64,000 bases of DNA from Streptacidiphilus jeojiense (GTDB lineage: Bacteria > Actinomycetota > Actinomycetes > Streptomycetales > Streptomycetaceae): contig NZ_JOEH01000031.1 in assembly GCF_000719095.1 (NCBI RefSeq), positions 42,527 to 106,526 of the forward strand, written 5' to 3'. This document shows, in pieces, positions 21,483 to 30,416 of the stretch. The notes under the pieces are model-generated. The model was not told the DNA's origin and ran no database searches. It saw only the letters and a list, made by a program, of their open reading frames with translations. Numbering within the stretch: position 1 is the first letter of the stretch; each line of letters opens with the position of its first letter. Both the position numbers and the translations under genes were made by a program.

Positions 21483-23876
21483 ATGGACGACAGCACGCCC
21501 CTCGCCGCACCACTGCGCCGCCGCCGCTTCCTCGGCGCCGGCGCCGCCGTGACCGGAGCCGCACTGCTCGGAGCCGGCGCCACCGGGACGGCCACCGCCG
21601 CGACCCCCACCGCGGCGGTGGCACCCGGCGCCACCGGAGCCGGAACGCCGGCCGGTGCCGGCGCCGACACCACCGCCGACGCCGCCGACGCCTTCGACCA
21701 GCTCCGCGGCGTCTGGTCGGACATCCTCACCGGCGGCAGCGCCGTCGACCCGACCGACCCCGACTACGCGGCGGCCATCGCCACCATCGACGCCATCGCC
21801 GCGGCCGACATCGCGCTCTACGACAACTCGGCCACCCCGGCGTCCGTCTACACCGACCTGCCGTTCACCCAGGTGGAGAACGCCAGCGGCACCTACTACC
21901 GGATCCGCGACACCGCCATCGCCTGGGCCACCCCGGGCTCGGCCCACTACCAGGACGCCGCCGTCGCCACCCGCCTGGTCGCCGCACTGCAGCTGATCGG
22001 CTCGGCCTACTACAAGCCGTCCTCCGCCGAGGTCGGCAACTGGTACCACTGGGAGATCGGCGCACCGCAGGCCCTGGTCAACGCCTGCGCGGTGCTCGGC
22101 AGCCAGGTCCCCGCCACCGACCTGGCCTCCTACCTCGCCACCGTGGCCCACTTCGTGCCCGACCCCACCCACCAGCAGTCCGGCACCGTGCTCACCACCG
22201 GCGCCAACCGCTCCGACATGTGCCAGATCACCATCCTGCGCGGCATCCTCGCCAAGGACGGCGACCTGATAGCCCTCGGCCGCGACAAGCTCTCCGACAT
22301 CTACCCCTACGTCACCACCTCGGACGGCTACTACCGCGACGGCGGCTACATCCAGCACGGCACCATCCCCTACAACGGCCACTACTCCTACGTGCTGCTG
22401 GACGACCTCAGCCAGCTCTCGCTGCTGCTCAACGGCTCCAGCTGGCCGATCGACGACCCCCAGTTCGCGGTCATCCTGGACTCGGTGGACCTCACCTACG
22501 CGCCGTTCATGTACGACGGACTGGTGATGGACGTGGTCCGCGGCCGCTTCCTGTCCCGTCAGGGCGAGACCGACCACGACGCCGGGCACTCCATCACCGA
22601 GTCGATCCTCCGGCTGATCCTGGTCGGCTCCCGGGACCAGCAGAAGCGCTGGAAGGCGCTGTGCAAGGGCTGGATCGAGCGCGAGACCTTCGCCGGCATC
22701 CGGGCGTCGGCCACCCCGGCGCGGATGGCCCTGGTGAAGTCCGTGCTGGACGACACCAAGGTGCACGCGGTCGGCCAGGGTCCGAACCACGTCCAGCAGC
22801 CCTCGATCGAACGCGCGGTGCACCGCCGCCCCGGCTGGGCCTGGACGGTGGGCCTGTCCAGCAGCAGGATCGCCCGGCTGGAGGCCATCAACGGCGAGAA
22901 CCAGCGCGGCTGGCACACCGGCGACGGCGCGACCTACCTCTACAACGACGACAACGGCCACTACACCGACGCCTACTGGCCCACCGTGGACTGCACCAGG
23001 CTGCCCGGCGTCACCGCCGACACCCTGCCGCTGGCCCCCAGCGCCGGCAACGGCACGCTGCCGCCCACCACCTGGTCCGGCGGCGCGGTGCTGGACGGCG
23101 CCTGGGGCGCGGTCGGCCTCGACCTGGTCCCCTACGGCTCGCCACTGCGGGCCAGGAAGTCCTGGTTCTGCCTGGACGACTGCGTGGTGGCGCTCGGCGC
23201 GGGGATCACCGGAAGCTCCGGCCACACCGTGGAGACCACCCTGGAGAACCGCAACCTGCACGCCTCGGGCCGGAACCGACTGACCGTCAACGGCCGGTCC
23301 ACCCCCACCACCGCGGGCTGGTCCGGCAGCTTCCCGGCCGCGGGCTGGGCCCATCTGGAAGGCGTCGGCGGCTACGTCCTGCCCGCGGACTCCGCCCCCG
23401 GCGCCACCCTGCGCGCCCTGCGCGAACAGCGCACCGGCACCTGGGCCGCCATCGACAACGGGCCCAGCACCGGCGGCACCACCACGCCCTACACCAACAG
23501 CTACGCCACCCTCTGGCTCGACCACGGCATCGACCCCAGCGGCGGCAGCTACGTCTATCTGCTGCTGCCGGGAGCGAGCGCGTCGGAGACCGCCCGCAGG
23601 GCCGGGCACCCGGACGTCGCCGTCCTGGCGAACACCCCCGCCCTGCAGGCGATCCGATCGGGCCGCAACAACCTCACCGCCGCCAACTTCTTCACCGCCG
23701 GCGCCCTCCCCTCCGTGGGCGTCAGCGGCCCGGCGTCGGTCCTGTTCCGGGAGCACGGCGGCCGGCTGACCCTGGCGGTCAGCGACCCGACCTGCACCCA
23801 GACCTCACTGACCGTCACCCTGTCCGACCGGCCCCGCTACCGTCGCGGCTTCAGCGACGACCGGGGGTCACCGTGA
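21483..23876 (+). CDS. Secreted polysaccharide lyase family 8 (hyaluronate/xanthan lyase type), frameshifted C-terminus
   Basis: An exported lyase of 797 aa as read. The N-terminus has a twin-arginine signal (RRRRFLGAGAAVTGAALLGAG). The catalytic core has NWYHWEIGAPQALVNACAVL, TGANRSDMCQI and DGYYRDGGYIQHGTIPYNGHY, with the Asn, His and Tyr expected for PL8; a later MENQRG-like segment reads NGENQRGWHTGDG. The frame ends abruptly at 23876, while another frame continues to 23959 with a plausible C-terminal beta-strand segment (VTVNLQGAAPVVTLDL). One extra G in the run at 23863-23867 would join them into about 825 aa. It is either a real mutation or a sequencing error. Confidence 0.85.
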   Translation: MDDSTPLAAPLRRRRFLGAGAAVTGAALLGAGATGTATAATPTAAVAPGATGAGTPAGAGADTTADAADAFDQLRGVWSDILTGGSAVDPTDPDYAAAIATIDAIAAADIALYDNSATPASVYTDLPFTQVENASGTYYRIRDTAIAWATPGSAHYQDAAVATRLVAALQLIGSAYYKPSSAEVGNWYHWEIGAPQALVNACAVLGSQVPATDLASYLATVAHFVPDPTHQQSGTVLTTGANRSDMCQITILRGILAKDGDLIALGRDKLSDIYPYVTTSDGYYRDGGYIQHGTIPYNGHYSYVLLDDLSQLSLLLNGSSWPIDDPQFAVILDSVDLTYAPFMYDGLVMDVVRGRFLSRQGETDHDAGHSITESILRLILVGSRDQQKRWKALCKGWIERETFAGIRASATPARMALVKSVLDDTKVHAVGQGPNHVQQPSIERAVHRRPGWAWTVGLSSSRIARLEAINGENQRGWHTGDGATYLYNDDNGHYTDAYWPTVDCTRLPGVTADTLPLAPSAGNGTLPPTTWSGGAVLDGAWGAVGLDLVPYGSPLRARKSWFCLDDCVVALGAGITGSSGHTVETTLENRNLHASGRNRLTVNGRSTPTTAGWSGSFPAAGWAHLEGVGGYVLPADSAPGATLRALREQRTGTWAAIDNGPSTGGTTTPYTNSYATLWLDHGIDPSGGSYVYLLLPGASASETARRAGHPDVAVLANTPALQAIRSGRNNLTAANFFTAGALPSVGVSGPASVLFREHGGRLTLAVSDPTCTQTSLTVTLSDRPRYRRGFSDDRGSP

Positions 23877-23982
23877 ACCTGCAGGGCGCCGCCCCGGTGG
23901 TCACCCTGGACCTCACCCAGGGCCTCCCCGGCACCTCCAGGACGGTGCACCTGTCCTGACCGGCGGCCCACCCCGCCCCGGC

Positions 23983-24996
23983 TCAGTGCTGCCGACGCCG
24001 CCGCCGACGGGTCGTCCCCACGGCCGCGGCACCGGCGCCGACCAGCACCAGCGCGGCACCGGCGATCATCGGGGTCTGACTGCCGCCGCCGGTCTCCGCG
24101 AGATTGGTGGTGGCAGCGGCCGGGGTGGCCGCAGCCGGGGAGCCGGCCGCCGCCGAGCCCGCCGACGAGGCGGAGGCCTGCGGCGGCGGGGGCAGCGCGG
24201 CACCGCTCGACGCGGCGGAGCTGCTCGGCGCGGACGATCCGGAGGCCGGGCCGGAGGCGGATGCCGAGCTCGACGGGGCCGACGAGCCGTCCCCCTTTCC
24301 CTCGGTGCAGTGCACGGCCGCGAGCTCGACCGTGCCGGTCACCTCGGCGACATTCAGGTTCAGCGGATTGACATGGACGTTGAGCTCCAGCGCGGTGGCG
24401 GCCGCCGTGGTGGAGGTCACCGTCTTCTTGGACAGCTCCAGGTCGACTATCCCGATACCGGGAACGCTGACCCTGGTCGGTCCGGTCGCGCTCAGCGAAA
24501 CCCCCCTGCCCAGCACGCTGAGCGTCCCCAGGATGTTGACGTCCGCGCTGGGCCGCCCGCCGACCGGGCAGTCCGCCGTGGCGTGCACCTCCTTGAGGCC
24601 CACCAGCTGGGTGAGCAGCCCGGGCAGGCTGAGGTTGGCCTTTACCAGGTCGACCTCGGCATGGGCGCCGTGCCTGTCCACGGTGGCCGCGCTGTGGCCC
24701 AGGGTCGCGTCGAGCAGGGTCAGCTGCCGGCCCTGGTCGACGCCGCCGATGGTCGTCGTCAGCATCGAGCCGTCGACGCTCTTCGGCGCGTGCACCGCGT
24801 TCAGCGTCAGGTCCACCGGGATGTCCACGGCGCCGTTGATCAGCCTGACGTCCAGCGACAGCCCGGCGGTGGTGGCCGACGCCGTACCCCACCCGGAGCC
24901 GCCGGAGCCGTCGGCGCGGGCGGGCTGGGCCGCCGCGAGCAGGGAGACGGCGAGTAAGGCACCGAGGGCGGAACCGGTGCGGCGGATGGTCATCAT
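23983..24996 (-). CDS. SCO1860-family LAETG-anchored secreted protein
   Basis: A 337-aa surface protein with a Sec signal peptide (about residues 1-30, ending AQPARA), a beta-rich domain and an Ala/Ser-rich stalk. The C-terminal sorting signal is LAETG, a hydrophobic helix and an Arg-rich tail, the LAxTG type recognised by class E sortases. The same family lies beside the cobalamin genes in S. coelicolor (SCO1860). Codon 14 is TTA (24955-24957), the rare leucine codon read by the bldA tRNA. ATG 24996 has GTGGGGG about 7 bases upstream. The biochemical role is unknown. Confidence 0.85.
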   Translation of the reverse strand: MMTIRRTGSALGALLAVSLLAAAQPARADGSGGSGWGTASATTAGLSLDVRLINGAVDIPVDLTLNAVHAPKSVDGSMLTTTIGGVDQGRQLTLLDATLGHSAATVDRHGAHAEVDLVKANLSLPGLLTQLVGLKEVHATADCPVGGRPSADVNILGTLSVLGRGVSLSATGPTRVSVPGIGIVDLELSKKTVTSTTAAATALELNVHVNPLNLNVAEVTGTVELAAVHCTEGKGDGSSAPSSSASASGPASGSSAPSSSAASSGAALPPPPQASASSAGSAAAGSPAAATPAAATTNLAETGGGSQTPMIAGAALVLVGAGAAAVGTTRRRRRRQH

Positions 24997-25192
24997 GTGA
25001 AGCCCCCACAGGTGTTCGTCGATCACAGACAGCAATGGGAAAGGACCGGGCGCTCACCCCCAGTTGCGGAGCGCCCGGACACAATCGTGGATGCGGCCTA
25101 TCCTTACGAACCGTGCGTCACTCTGGAGGCACACGGAGTGTGTTCACCCGAACGAGTGACAGAACCTCAGGTGTCGCTGGAGTCCCACCAGT

Positions 25193-25870
25193 TCAGGGCA
25201 GGCGCCAGTCAATCGGCTGCGCGCCCTGCCGTACCAGCAGCTCATTGGCCCTGCTGAACGGGCGGGAGCCGAAGAAGCCCCGGTCCGCCGAGCGGGGGCT
25301 GGGGTGCGGCGCCTCCAGACACGGCGCGGGCCCCAGCAGCGGGCGCAGATTGCGGGCGTCACGCCCCCAGAGGATGGCCACCAGCGCCGGTCCGCGCTCG
25401 ACCAGCGCCCGGATCGCCTGCTCGGTGACGGCCTCCCAGCCCTTGTCGCGGTGGGCGTTGGGGTTGCGCGGCGCGGTGGTCAGCGACCGGTTGAGCAGCA
25501 GCACCCCCTGCTCGGTCCACGGCGTCAGATCGCCGCTGCCGGGTGCGGGCAGCCCCAGGTCCTGCTGGTACTCCTGGAAGATGTTGACCAGGCTGCCCGG
25601 CAGCGGCCGCACCTCGGGCGCCACCGAGAACGACAGGCCCACCGCGTGCCCCGGCGTGGGATAGGGGTCCTGACCCACGATCAGCACCCGGACCTGGTCG
25701 AACGGCTGCTGGAACGCGCGCAGCACCTGCGGTCCCGGCGGCAGGTAGCCGCGCCCGGCGGCGATCTCCGCGCGGAGGAAGTCGCCCATCGCGGCGACCT
25801 GCCCGGCGACCGGCTCCAACGCCTTGGCCCAGCCGGGCTCGACGATCTCATGCAAGGGACGTGCGGCCAT
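25193..25870 (-). CDS. ung: Uracil-DNA glycosylase
   Basis: Removes uracil from DNA at the start of base excision repair. The protein is 225 aa, the usual length. The water-activating motif GQDPYP has its catalytic Asp at residue 68. The leucine-loop motif HPSP starts at His189. [20 protein letters not shown] is also typical of family 1. It is divergent from a rhomboid-like gene, with 78 bases between the starts. Confidence 0.97.
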   Translation of the reverse strand: MAARPLHEIVEPGWAKALEPVAGQVAAMGDFLRAEIAAGRGYLPPGPQVLRAFQQPFDQVRVLIVGQDPYPTPGHAVGLSFSVAPEVRPLPGSLVNIFQEYQQDLGLPAPGSGDLTPWTEQGVLLLNRSLTTAPRNPNAHRDKGWEAVTEQAIRALVERGPALVAILWGRDARNLRPLLGPAPCLEAPHPSPRSADRGFFGSRPFSRANELLVRQGAQPIDWRLP

Positions 25871-25948
25871 GGTGCGTCACTCTAATGCCATACGCGCCCT
25901 CCGCTCCACGCGCGCGACAAACCCCATCAAACAGGACAGAATCACCCC

Positions 25949-26701
25949 ATGAACGCGCAGCCGGTCCCGGCACGCCCCGTCCCGGAGCCCCCGCACCACC
26001 TCGCCCGGGCCCGGACCGCCGCCTGGGCGTACCTCCGCCGCGCGCCCGGCACGCACCTCTGGCTGCTGGCCCTGTTCGTCACCACCGTGGCCATGCACCG
26101 GATGAGCCCGGAGTTCCAGGAGCACTTCCTGCGCCAGCGCTCCACCAATCTGCACCAGCTCGCCACCGACCCGGTCCGGGTGCTGATCGCCAGCGCGTTC
26201 TGGCTGGACGGCGGGACCTGGATCTCCTACGCCGTGATCTACACCCTCTTCCACGTCCCCGCCGAGCGCTGGCTCGGCACCTGGCGCTGGCTGCTCGCGC
26301 TGGCCGTCGCCCACGTCGGCGCCACCTACATCAGCGAGGGCGTCCTCTACTGGGCCATCCACCAGGGCCGGGCTCCCCAGTCCGCAGTCAACACCCTTGA
26401 CGTGGGCGTCAGTTACGCGCTGGCCGGGATCCAGGCCATCCTCTTCTACCGGATCACCGCCCCCTGGCGCTGGATCTACCTGGCGGCGGTGCTGCTCTGG
26501 TACGGCTCGGCCCTGGTGCACGGCCGCACCTTCACCGACGTCGGCCACCTCACCGCCGCCCTGCTCGGCCTCGCCTGCTACCCGCTGACCCGGGGCCGGG
26601 GCGAGCGCTGGGACCCGACCCGGTCGAAGCCGGCCGGCTGGCTGCGCGGCCTGCTCCACCGTTCGTCCGGCCGTTCGTCCGATCGCTCAGCCGACCACTG
26701 A
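25949..26701 (+). CDS. Rhomboid-like multi-pass membrane protein
   Basis: A 250-aa protein with about five or six hydrophobic helices between residues 36 and 212. It resembles the actinobacterial rhomboid-like family. A Ser at residue 155 lies in DVGVSYALAG at a helix start, and His200 lies in TDVGHLTAALLG, which could form the Ser-His pair of a rhomboid protease. The serine motif is not the canonical GASG, so protease activity is uncertain. Its 3' end overlaps the convergent amidohydrolase gene by 15 bases. Confidence 0.7.
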   Translation: MNAQPVPARPVPEPPHHLARARTAAWAYLRRAPGTHLWLLALFVTTVAMHRMSPEFQEHFLRQRSTNLHQLATDPVRVLIASAFWLDGGTWISYAVIYTLFHVPAERWLGTWRWLLALAVAHVGATYISEGVLYWAIHQGRAPQSAVNTLDVGVSYALAGIQAILFYRITAPWRWIYLAAVLLWYGSALVHGRTFTDVGHLTAALLGLACYPLTRGRGERWDPTRSKPAGWLRGLLHRSSGRSSDRSADH

Positions 26702-27799
26702 GCCCCGCAGCACCACCGCCAGCGGATCCGCCAGCGCCCGTACGTCGGCGCGCGGGTCCTCGCGGAGCACCAGCAGGTCGGCCGGGGCGCCCTCGGTCAG
26801 TCCGGGGCGGCCCAGCCACTCCCGGGCGGACCAGCTCGCCGCCGCCAGCGCGGCCAGCGGCGGCAGTCCGGCCAGCACCAGTTCGGCCACCTCGTCCGCC
26901 ACCAGGCCGTGCGGCAGCGAGCCGCCCGCGTCGGTGCCCACGAAGACCGGGATGCCCGCGTCGTAGGCGGCCCCGACGGTGGCGTGGCGGCGCCGGTGCA
27001 GTTCCCTCATGTGCCGGGCGTAGGCCGGGAACTTGCCCTCGGCGGCGCCCGCGATCCCGGGGAAGGTGGCGATGTTGACCAGGGTCGGGACGATCGCCAC
27101 CCCCCGCTCGGCGAACAGCGGCAGCGTCTCCTCGGTGAGACCGGTCGCATGCTCCACGCAGTCGATCCCGGCTTCCACCAGGTCGGCCAGCGACTCCTCG
27201 GCGAAGCAGTGCGCGGTGACCCGGGCCCCCTCGGCATGGGCGGCGGCCATCGCCTCGTCCAGGGCCCAGCGTGGCCAGCAGGGTGCCAGGTCCCCGGTCT
27301 CCCGGTCGATCCAGTCGCCCACCAGCTTCACCCAGCCGTCGCCGCGCCGCGCCTCCTGGCGGACGTAGGCGGCGAGGTCCCCGGGCTCGATCTCATGGGC
27401 GTAGTTGCGGATGTAGCGTCGGGTACGGGCGATGTGCCGCCCGGCCCTGATGATCCGGGGCAGGTCGTCCCGGTCGTCGATCCAGCGGGTGTCGGACGGC
27501 GAGCCGGCGTCGCGCAGCAGCAGCGCCCCCGCCCCACGGTCCGTCAGCGCCTGCTTCTCCGCCGTCTCCCGGTCCACCGCGCCGTGGCCGTCCAGGCCGA
27601 CGTGGCAGTGCGCGTCCACCAGCCCCGGCAGCACCCAGCCGTCGACCGTGCCGGCCTCGGCCGCGCCCGGCGGCCGGGAGAAGGTCACCCGGCCGCCGAC
27701 CACCCAGAGCTCGTCCCGCACCTCCTCGGGGCCGACCAGGATCCGGCCCCTGAGGTGCAGCGGCTGCGGCTCCGCCGGCCGCTCCTGGGTCGCGCTCAC
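26687..27799 (-). CDS. Amidohydrolase family protein
   Basis: A metal-dependent hydrolase of the amidohydrolase superfamily, 370 aa. A beta-rich N-terminal segment leads into LPGLVDAHCHVG with the HxH metal ligands. VTAHCFAEES and CVEHATG supply further His ligands, and VGTDAGGSLPHG holds the Asp. The C-terminal strand returns to the small beta domain (APADLLVLREDPRADV). The substrate cannot be told from sequence. GTG 27799 overlaps the pepN stop (GTGA), so it is translated after pepN in one transcript. Confidence 0.85.
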   Translation of the reverse strand: MSATQERPAEPQPLHLRGRILVGPEEVRDELWVVGGRVTFSRPPGAAEAGTVDGWVLPGLVDAHCHVGLDGHGAVDRETAEKQALTDRGAGALLLRDAGSPSDTRWIDDRDDLPRIIRAGRHIARTRRYIRNYAHEIEPGDLAAYVRQEARRGDGWVKLVGDWIDRETGDLAPCWPRWALDEAMAAAHAEGARVTAHCFAEESLADLVEAGIDCVEHATGLTEETLPLFAERGVAIVPTLVNIATFPGIAGAAEGKFPAYARHMRELHRRRHATVGAAYDAGIPVFVGTDAGGSLPHGLVADEVAELVLAGLPPLAALAAASWSAREWLGRPGLTEGAPADLLVLREDPRADVRALADPLAVVLRGSVVG

Positions 27800-30327
27800 T
27801 TGGCCGCGGCCTGGCGTGCCCGCACCGCGCGGCGCAGGTCGTCCACCTGGTCCACCAGCCCGCGCCGCAGCGCCGCGGTGAGATCCGTCCTGGCCAGGCA
27901 GGTCTCCGCGGCCGCCACGGTCTCCTCGGTGGCGTGGTACGCCGGGAATCCGTAGCGCGAGAGCAGCCGTCCGACCGCGGGCCCGCGCCGCTGCGCGGTG
28001 TCGACCACGGCCTCGAAGTAGCGCTGCGGCAGGTCGCCCAGCAGCTCGTGCTGCTCCGGCTGCCAGAAGCCCTGGGCGGTCGCGGCGATCAGGTAGTTGG
28101 ACAGGTCGCTGTCGAACAGCGCCGTCCAGGCGGCCTCCTTGGCCGCCGGGTCGGGCAGCGCCGCGCGGCAGCGGGCGGCGCCCTCCAGCCCGGTGGCACT
28201 GGTGTCCCGGACCAGCTCGGCGGCGATCTCGGCCTCGCCGGCCGCCCCCAGCACGCACAGCCGCAGCAGCAGCTGCCAGCTCAGCTCGGGGTCCAGCAGC
28301 GGGCCGCCGGGCACCCCGCCCTCCTCGCGCCAGGACTGCAGCACGGCCAGCTCGGCCGGGGTGGACGAGGAGGCGATCAGGCTGCGGACGGCGAGCAGCC
28401 GCAGCCCGGTCACGTCGTCGGGGCCGCCCTCGGTCCGGCGCAGCAGGTCCCGGCCGACCCCGGCCAGCAGCCCCAGCCCGGCCGGACGCCGGTCCGGCGT
28501 CAGGTACTGGTCGGCGACGGTGCTCCGGGAGAAGCCGAGCACCGACTGGACCAGGTGCGCGGAGGCCTCCCCCGGCAGGTGCGCCGCGACCAGCTCCAGG
28601 TAGCCCTCCGGGTCCAGCTCGCCGTCGCGCACCATGTCCCTGGCCGCGCCCCACAGCACCGCCCGCGCCAGCTCCTCCGGGACGCCGCCCAGCGACTCGG
28701 TGACGGTCCGCCAGGAGCGGTCGTCCAGACGGATCTTGACGAAGCCGAGGTCGGTGTCGTTGAGCAGCAGCAGGTCGGGGTCGCCCGCGCCGACACTGTC
28801 CAGCTCGTGCTCGGGCTCGGCCGGCAGGTCCAGCGGGCGGCGGGCCCGCAGCACCAGGTGGCCGTCGGCGGCGCGCTCGTAGGTGGCCGCGGTGATCAGC
28901 AGCGGGCGCAGCTGGCCGTCGGCCGAGGTGTGCCGGATCCGGGCGCCGCCCCGTCCGCCGCTGTCCTCCCCCGTCTCAGCCGGCTCGACCCGCAGGGTGT
29001 CCACCCCGGTGGTGCGCAGCCAGCGCTCGGCCCAGGCGTGCACGTCCCGGCCGCTGCTCGCGGCCAGTGCCTGGAGCAGGTCGGCGAGCGCGGCGTTGCC
29101 GAAGGCGTGCTGCTGGAAGTAGGAGTTGACGCCCTTGAAGAAGGCCTCCTCGCCCAGCCAGCCGACCAGCTGACGCAGCGCCGCGGCGCCCTTGGAGTAG
29201 GAGATGCCGTCGAAGTTCTGCAGCGCCTCCGCGGTGTCGTCCACGCTCTCGGGGGCCACCGGGTGGGTCGAGGGGCGCTGGTCGGCGTCGTAGCCCCAGG
29301 ACTTGCGGGCGGCGGCGAAGCCGGTCCAGGCACCGGTGAAGCGGGTGGACTCGGAGACCACCGTGTAGGCCAGGAACTCGGCGAAGGACTCGTTCAGCCA
29401 CAGGTCGTCCCACCAGCGCATGGTGACCAGGTCGCCGAACCACATGTGCGCCATCTCGTGGGCGATCACGATGGCGCGCTCCTCGCGCTCGGTGTCGGTG
29501 ACCGCGGAGCGGAACACGAACTCGTCGCGGAAGGTCACGCAGCCGGGGTTCTCCATCGCCCCGGCGTTGAACTCCGGGACGAAGCACTGGTCGTAGGAGT
29601 CGAAGGGGTAACGCTGGTCGAAGACCCGGTGGTAGTGGTCGAAGCTGCGTCGGGTGGTGTCCAGCATCTCCTCGGCGTCGGCCTCCAGGTAGGGGGCGAG
29701 CGAGCGCCGGCAGTGCAGGCCGAGCGGGATGCCGTCGTGCTCGGAGCGCACCGTGAACAGCGGCCCGGCGACCACGGCGACCAGGTAGTTGCTGATCGGC
29801 GGGGTGGGGGCGAACTCCCAGCGGCCGCCCTCCTGACGACCGGCCAGGCTGTTGGCGACCACGGTCCAGTCCTCCGGCGCCGTCACGCTCACCTCGTAGG
29901 CGGCCTTGAGGTCGGGCTGGTCGAAGCTGGCGAAGAAGCGCGGCCCGTCGTCCAGGAACGCCTGCGTGTAGACGTAGGCCTCGCCGTCGGCGGGGTCGAC
30001 GAACCGGTGCATGCCCTCGCCGGTGCGCGAGTAGCCCATGACCGCCTCGACCAGCAGCTCGTTCTCCGCGGCCAGTCCGTCGAGCGGGAGCCGGCCGTCG
30101 ACCAGCGTCGCCGGATCCAGCTCCCGCCCGTTGAGCACGGCCCGCAGCAGGGTCACCGGCTTCACGTCGACGAAGCTGGCGGCCCCGGGGCTGGTGCAGG
30201 CGAACCGGATCACCGTCACCGACCCGAAGACCTCGTCCCCCTGGGTCAGGTCCAGGTCCACAGTGCTACTGCGGACCTCCAACAGTCGACGGCGTTCCAC
30301 GGCTTCAGCAAGAGTCAGAGCAGACAT
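27796..30327 (-). CDS. pepN: Aminopeptidase N (M1 family zinc metallopeptidase)
   Basis: Removes N-terminal residues from peptides in the cytoplasm. The protein is 843 aa. It has the exopeptidase motif GAMENPG and the zinc site HEMAHMWFGD, followed 18 residues on by the third ligand in LNESFAE. The C-terminal ERAP1-like helical domain fills the last 350 residues. Starts at 30336 and 30327 are both possible; I prefer ATG 30327 (MSALTLAEAVERR), which fits family N-termini. It is co-oriented with the overlapping amidohydrolase gene. Confidence 0.95.
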   Translation of the reverse strand: MSALTLAEAVERRRLLEVRSSTVDLDLTQGDEVFGSVTVIRFACTSPGAASFVDVKPVTLLRAVLNGRELDPATLVDGRLPLDGLAAENELLVEAVMGYSRTGEGMHRFVDPADGEAYVYTQAFLDDGPRFFASFDQPDLKAAYEVSVTAPEDWTVVANSLAGRQEGGRWEFAPTPPISNYLVAVVAGPLFTVRSEHDGIPLGLHCRRSLAPYLEADAEEMLDTTRRSFDHYHRVFDQRYPFDSYDQCFVPEFNAGAMENPGCVTFRDEFVFRSAVTDTEREERAIVIAHEMAHMWFGDLVTMRWWDDLWLNESFAEFLAYTVVSESTRFTGAWTGFAAARKSWGYDADQRPSTHPVAPESVDDTAEALQNFDGISYSKGAAALRQLVGWLGEEAFFKGVNSYFQQHAFGNAALADLLQALAASSGRDVHAWAERWLRTTGVDTLRVEPAETGEDSGGRGGARIRHTSADGQLRPLLITAATYERAADGHLVLRARRPLDLPAEPEHELDSVGAGDPDLLLLNDTDLGFVKIRLDDRSWRTVTESLGGVPEELARAVLWGAARDMVRDGELDPEGYLELVAAHLPGEASAHLVQSVLGFSRSTVADQYLTPDRRPAGLGLLAGVGRDLLRRTEGGPDDVTGLRLLAVRSLIASSSTPAELAVLQSWREEGGVPGGPLLDPELSWQLLLRLCVLGAAGEAEIAAELVRDTSATGLEGAARCRAALPDPAAKEAAWTALFDSDLSNYLIAATAQGFWQPEQHELLGDLPQRYFEAVVDTAQRRGPAVGRLLSRYGFPAYHATEETVAAAETCLARTDLTAALRRGLVDQVDDLRRAVRARQAAAK

Positions 30328-30375
30328 GCAGCTCATGCTGCCATTGACCCACCCACCTCAGCCAGGCAGTACGAC

Positions 30376-30398
30376 AGGGGCGCGGGGAACTGCGCGAC
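30376..30398. repeat. Dispersed Streptomyces-type intergenic repeat, single arm
   Basis: This is one copy of the GGGGCGCGGGGAACTGCGCG unit that also occurs as inverted pairs at 32851-32926 and 62105-62152. It lies between the end of the dehydrogenase gene and the start of pepN. Confidence 0.8.
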
Positions 30399-30416
30399 AA
30401 ACCACGCAGCCCCGCG

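Noticed and set aside
23983..24160. Arg-rich plus-strand reading over the LAETG gene end
   Set aside because: It is the complement of the sorting-signal tail; no independent gene is supported.
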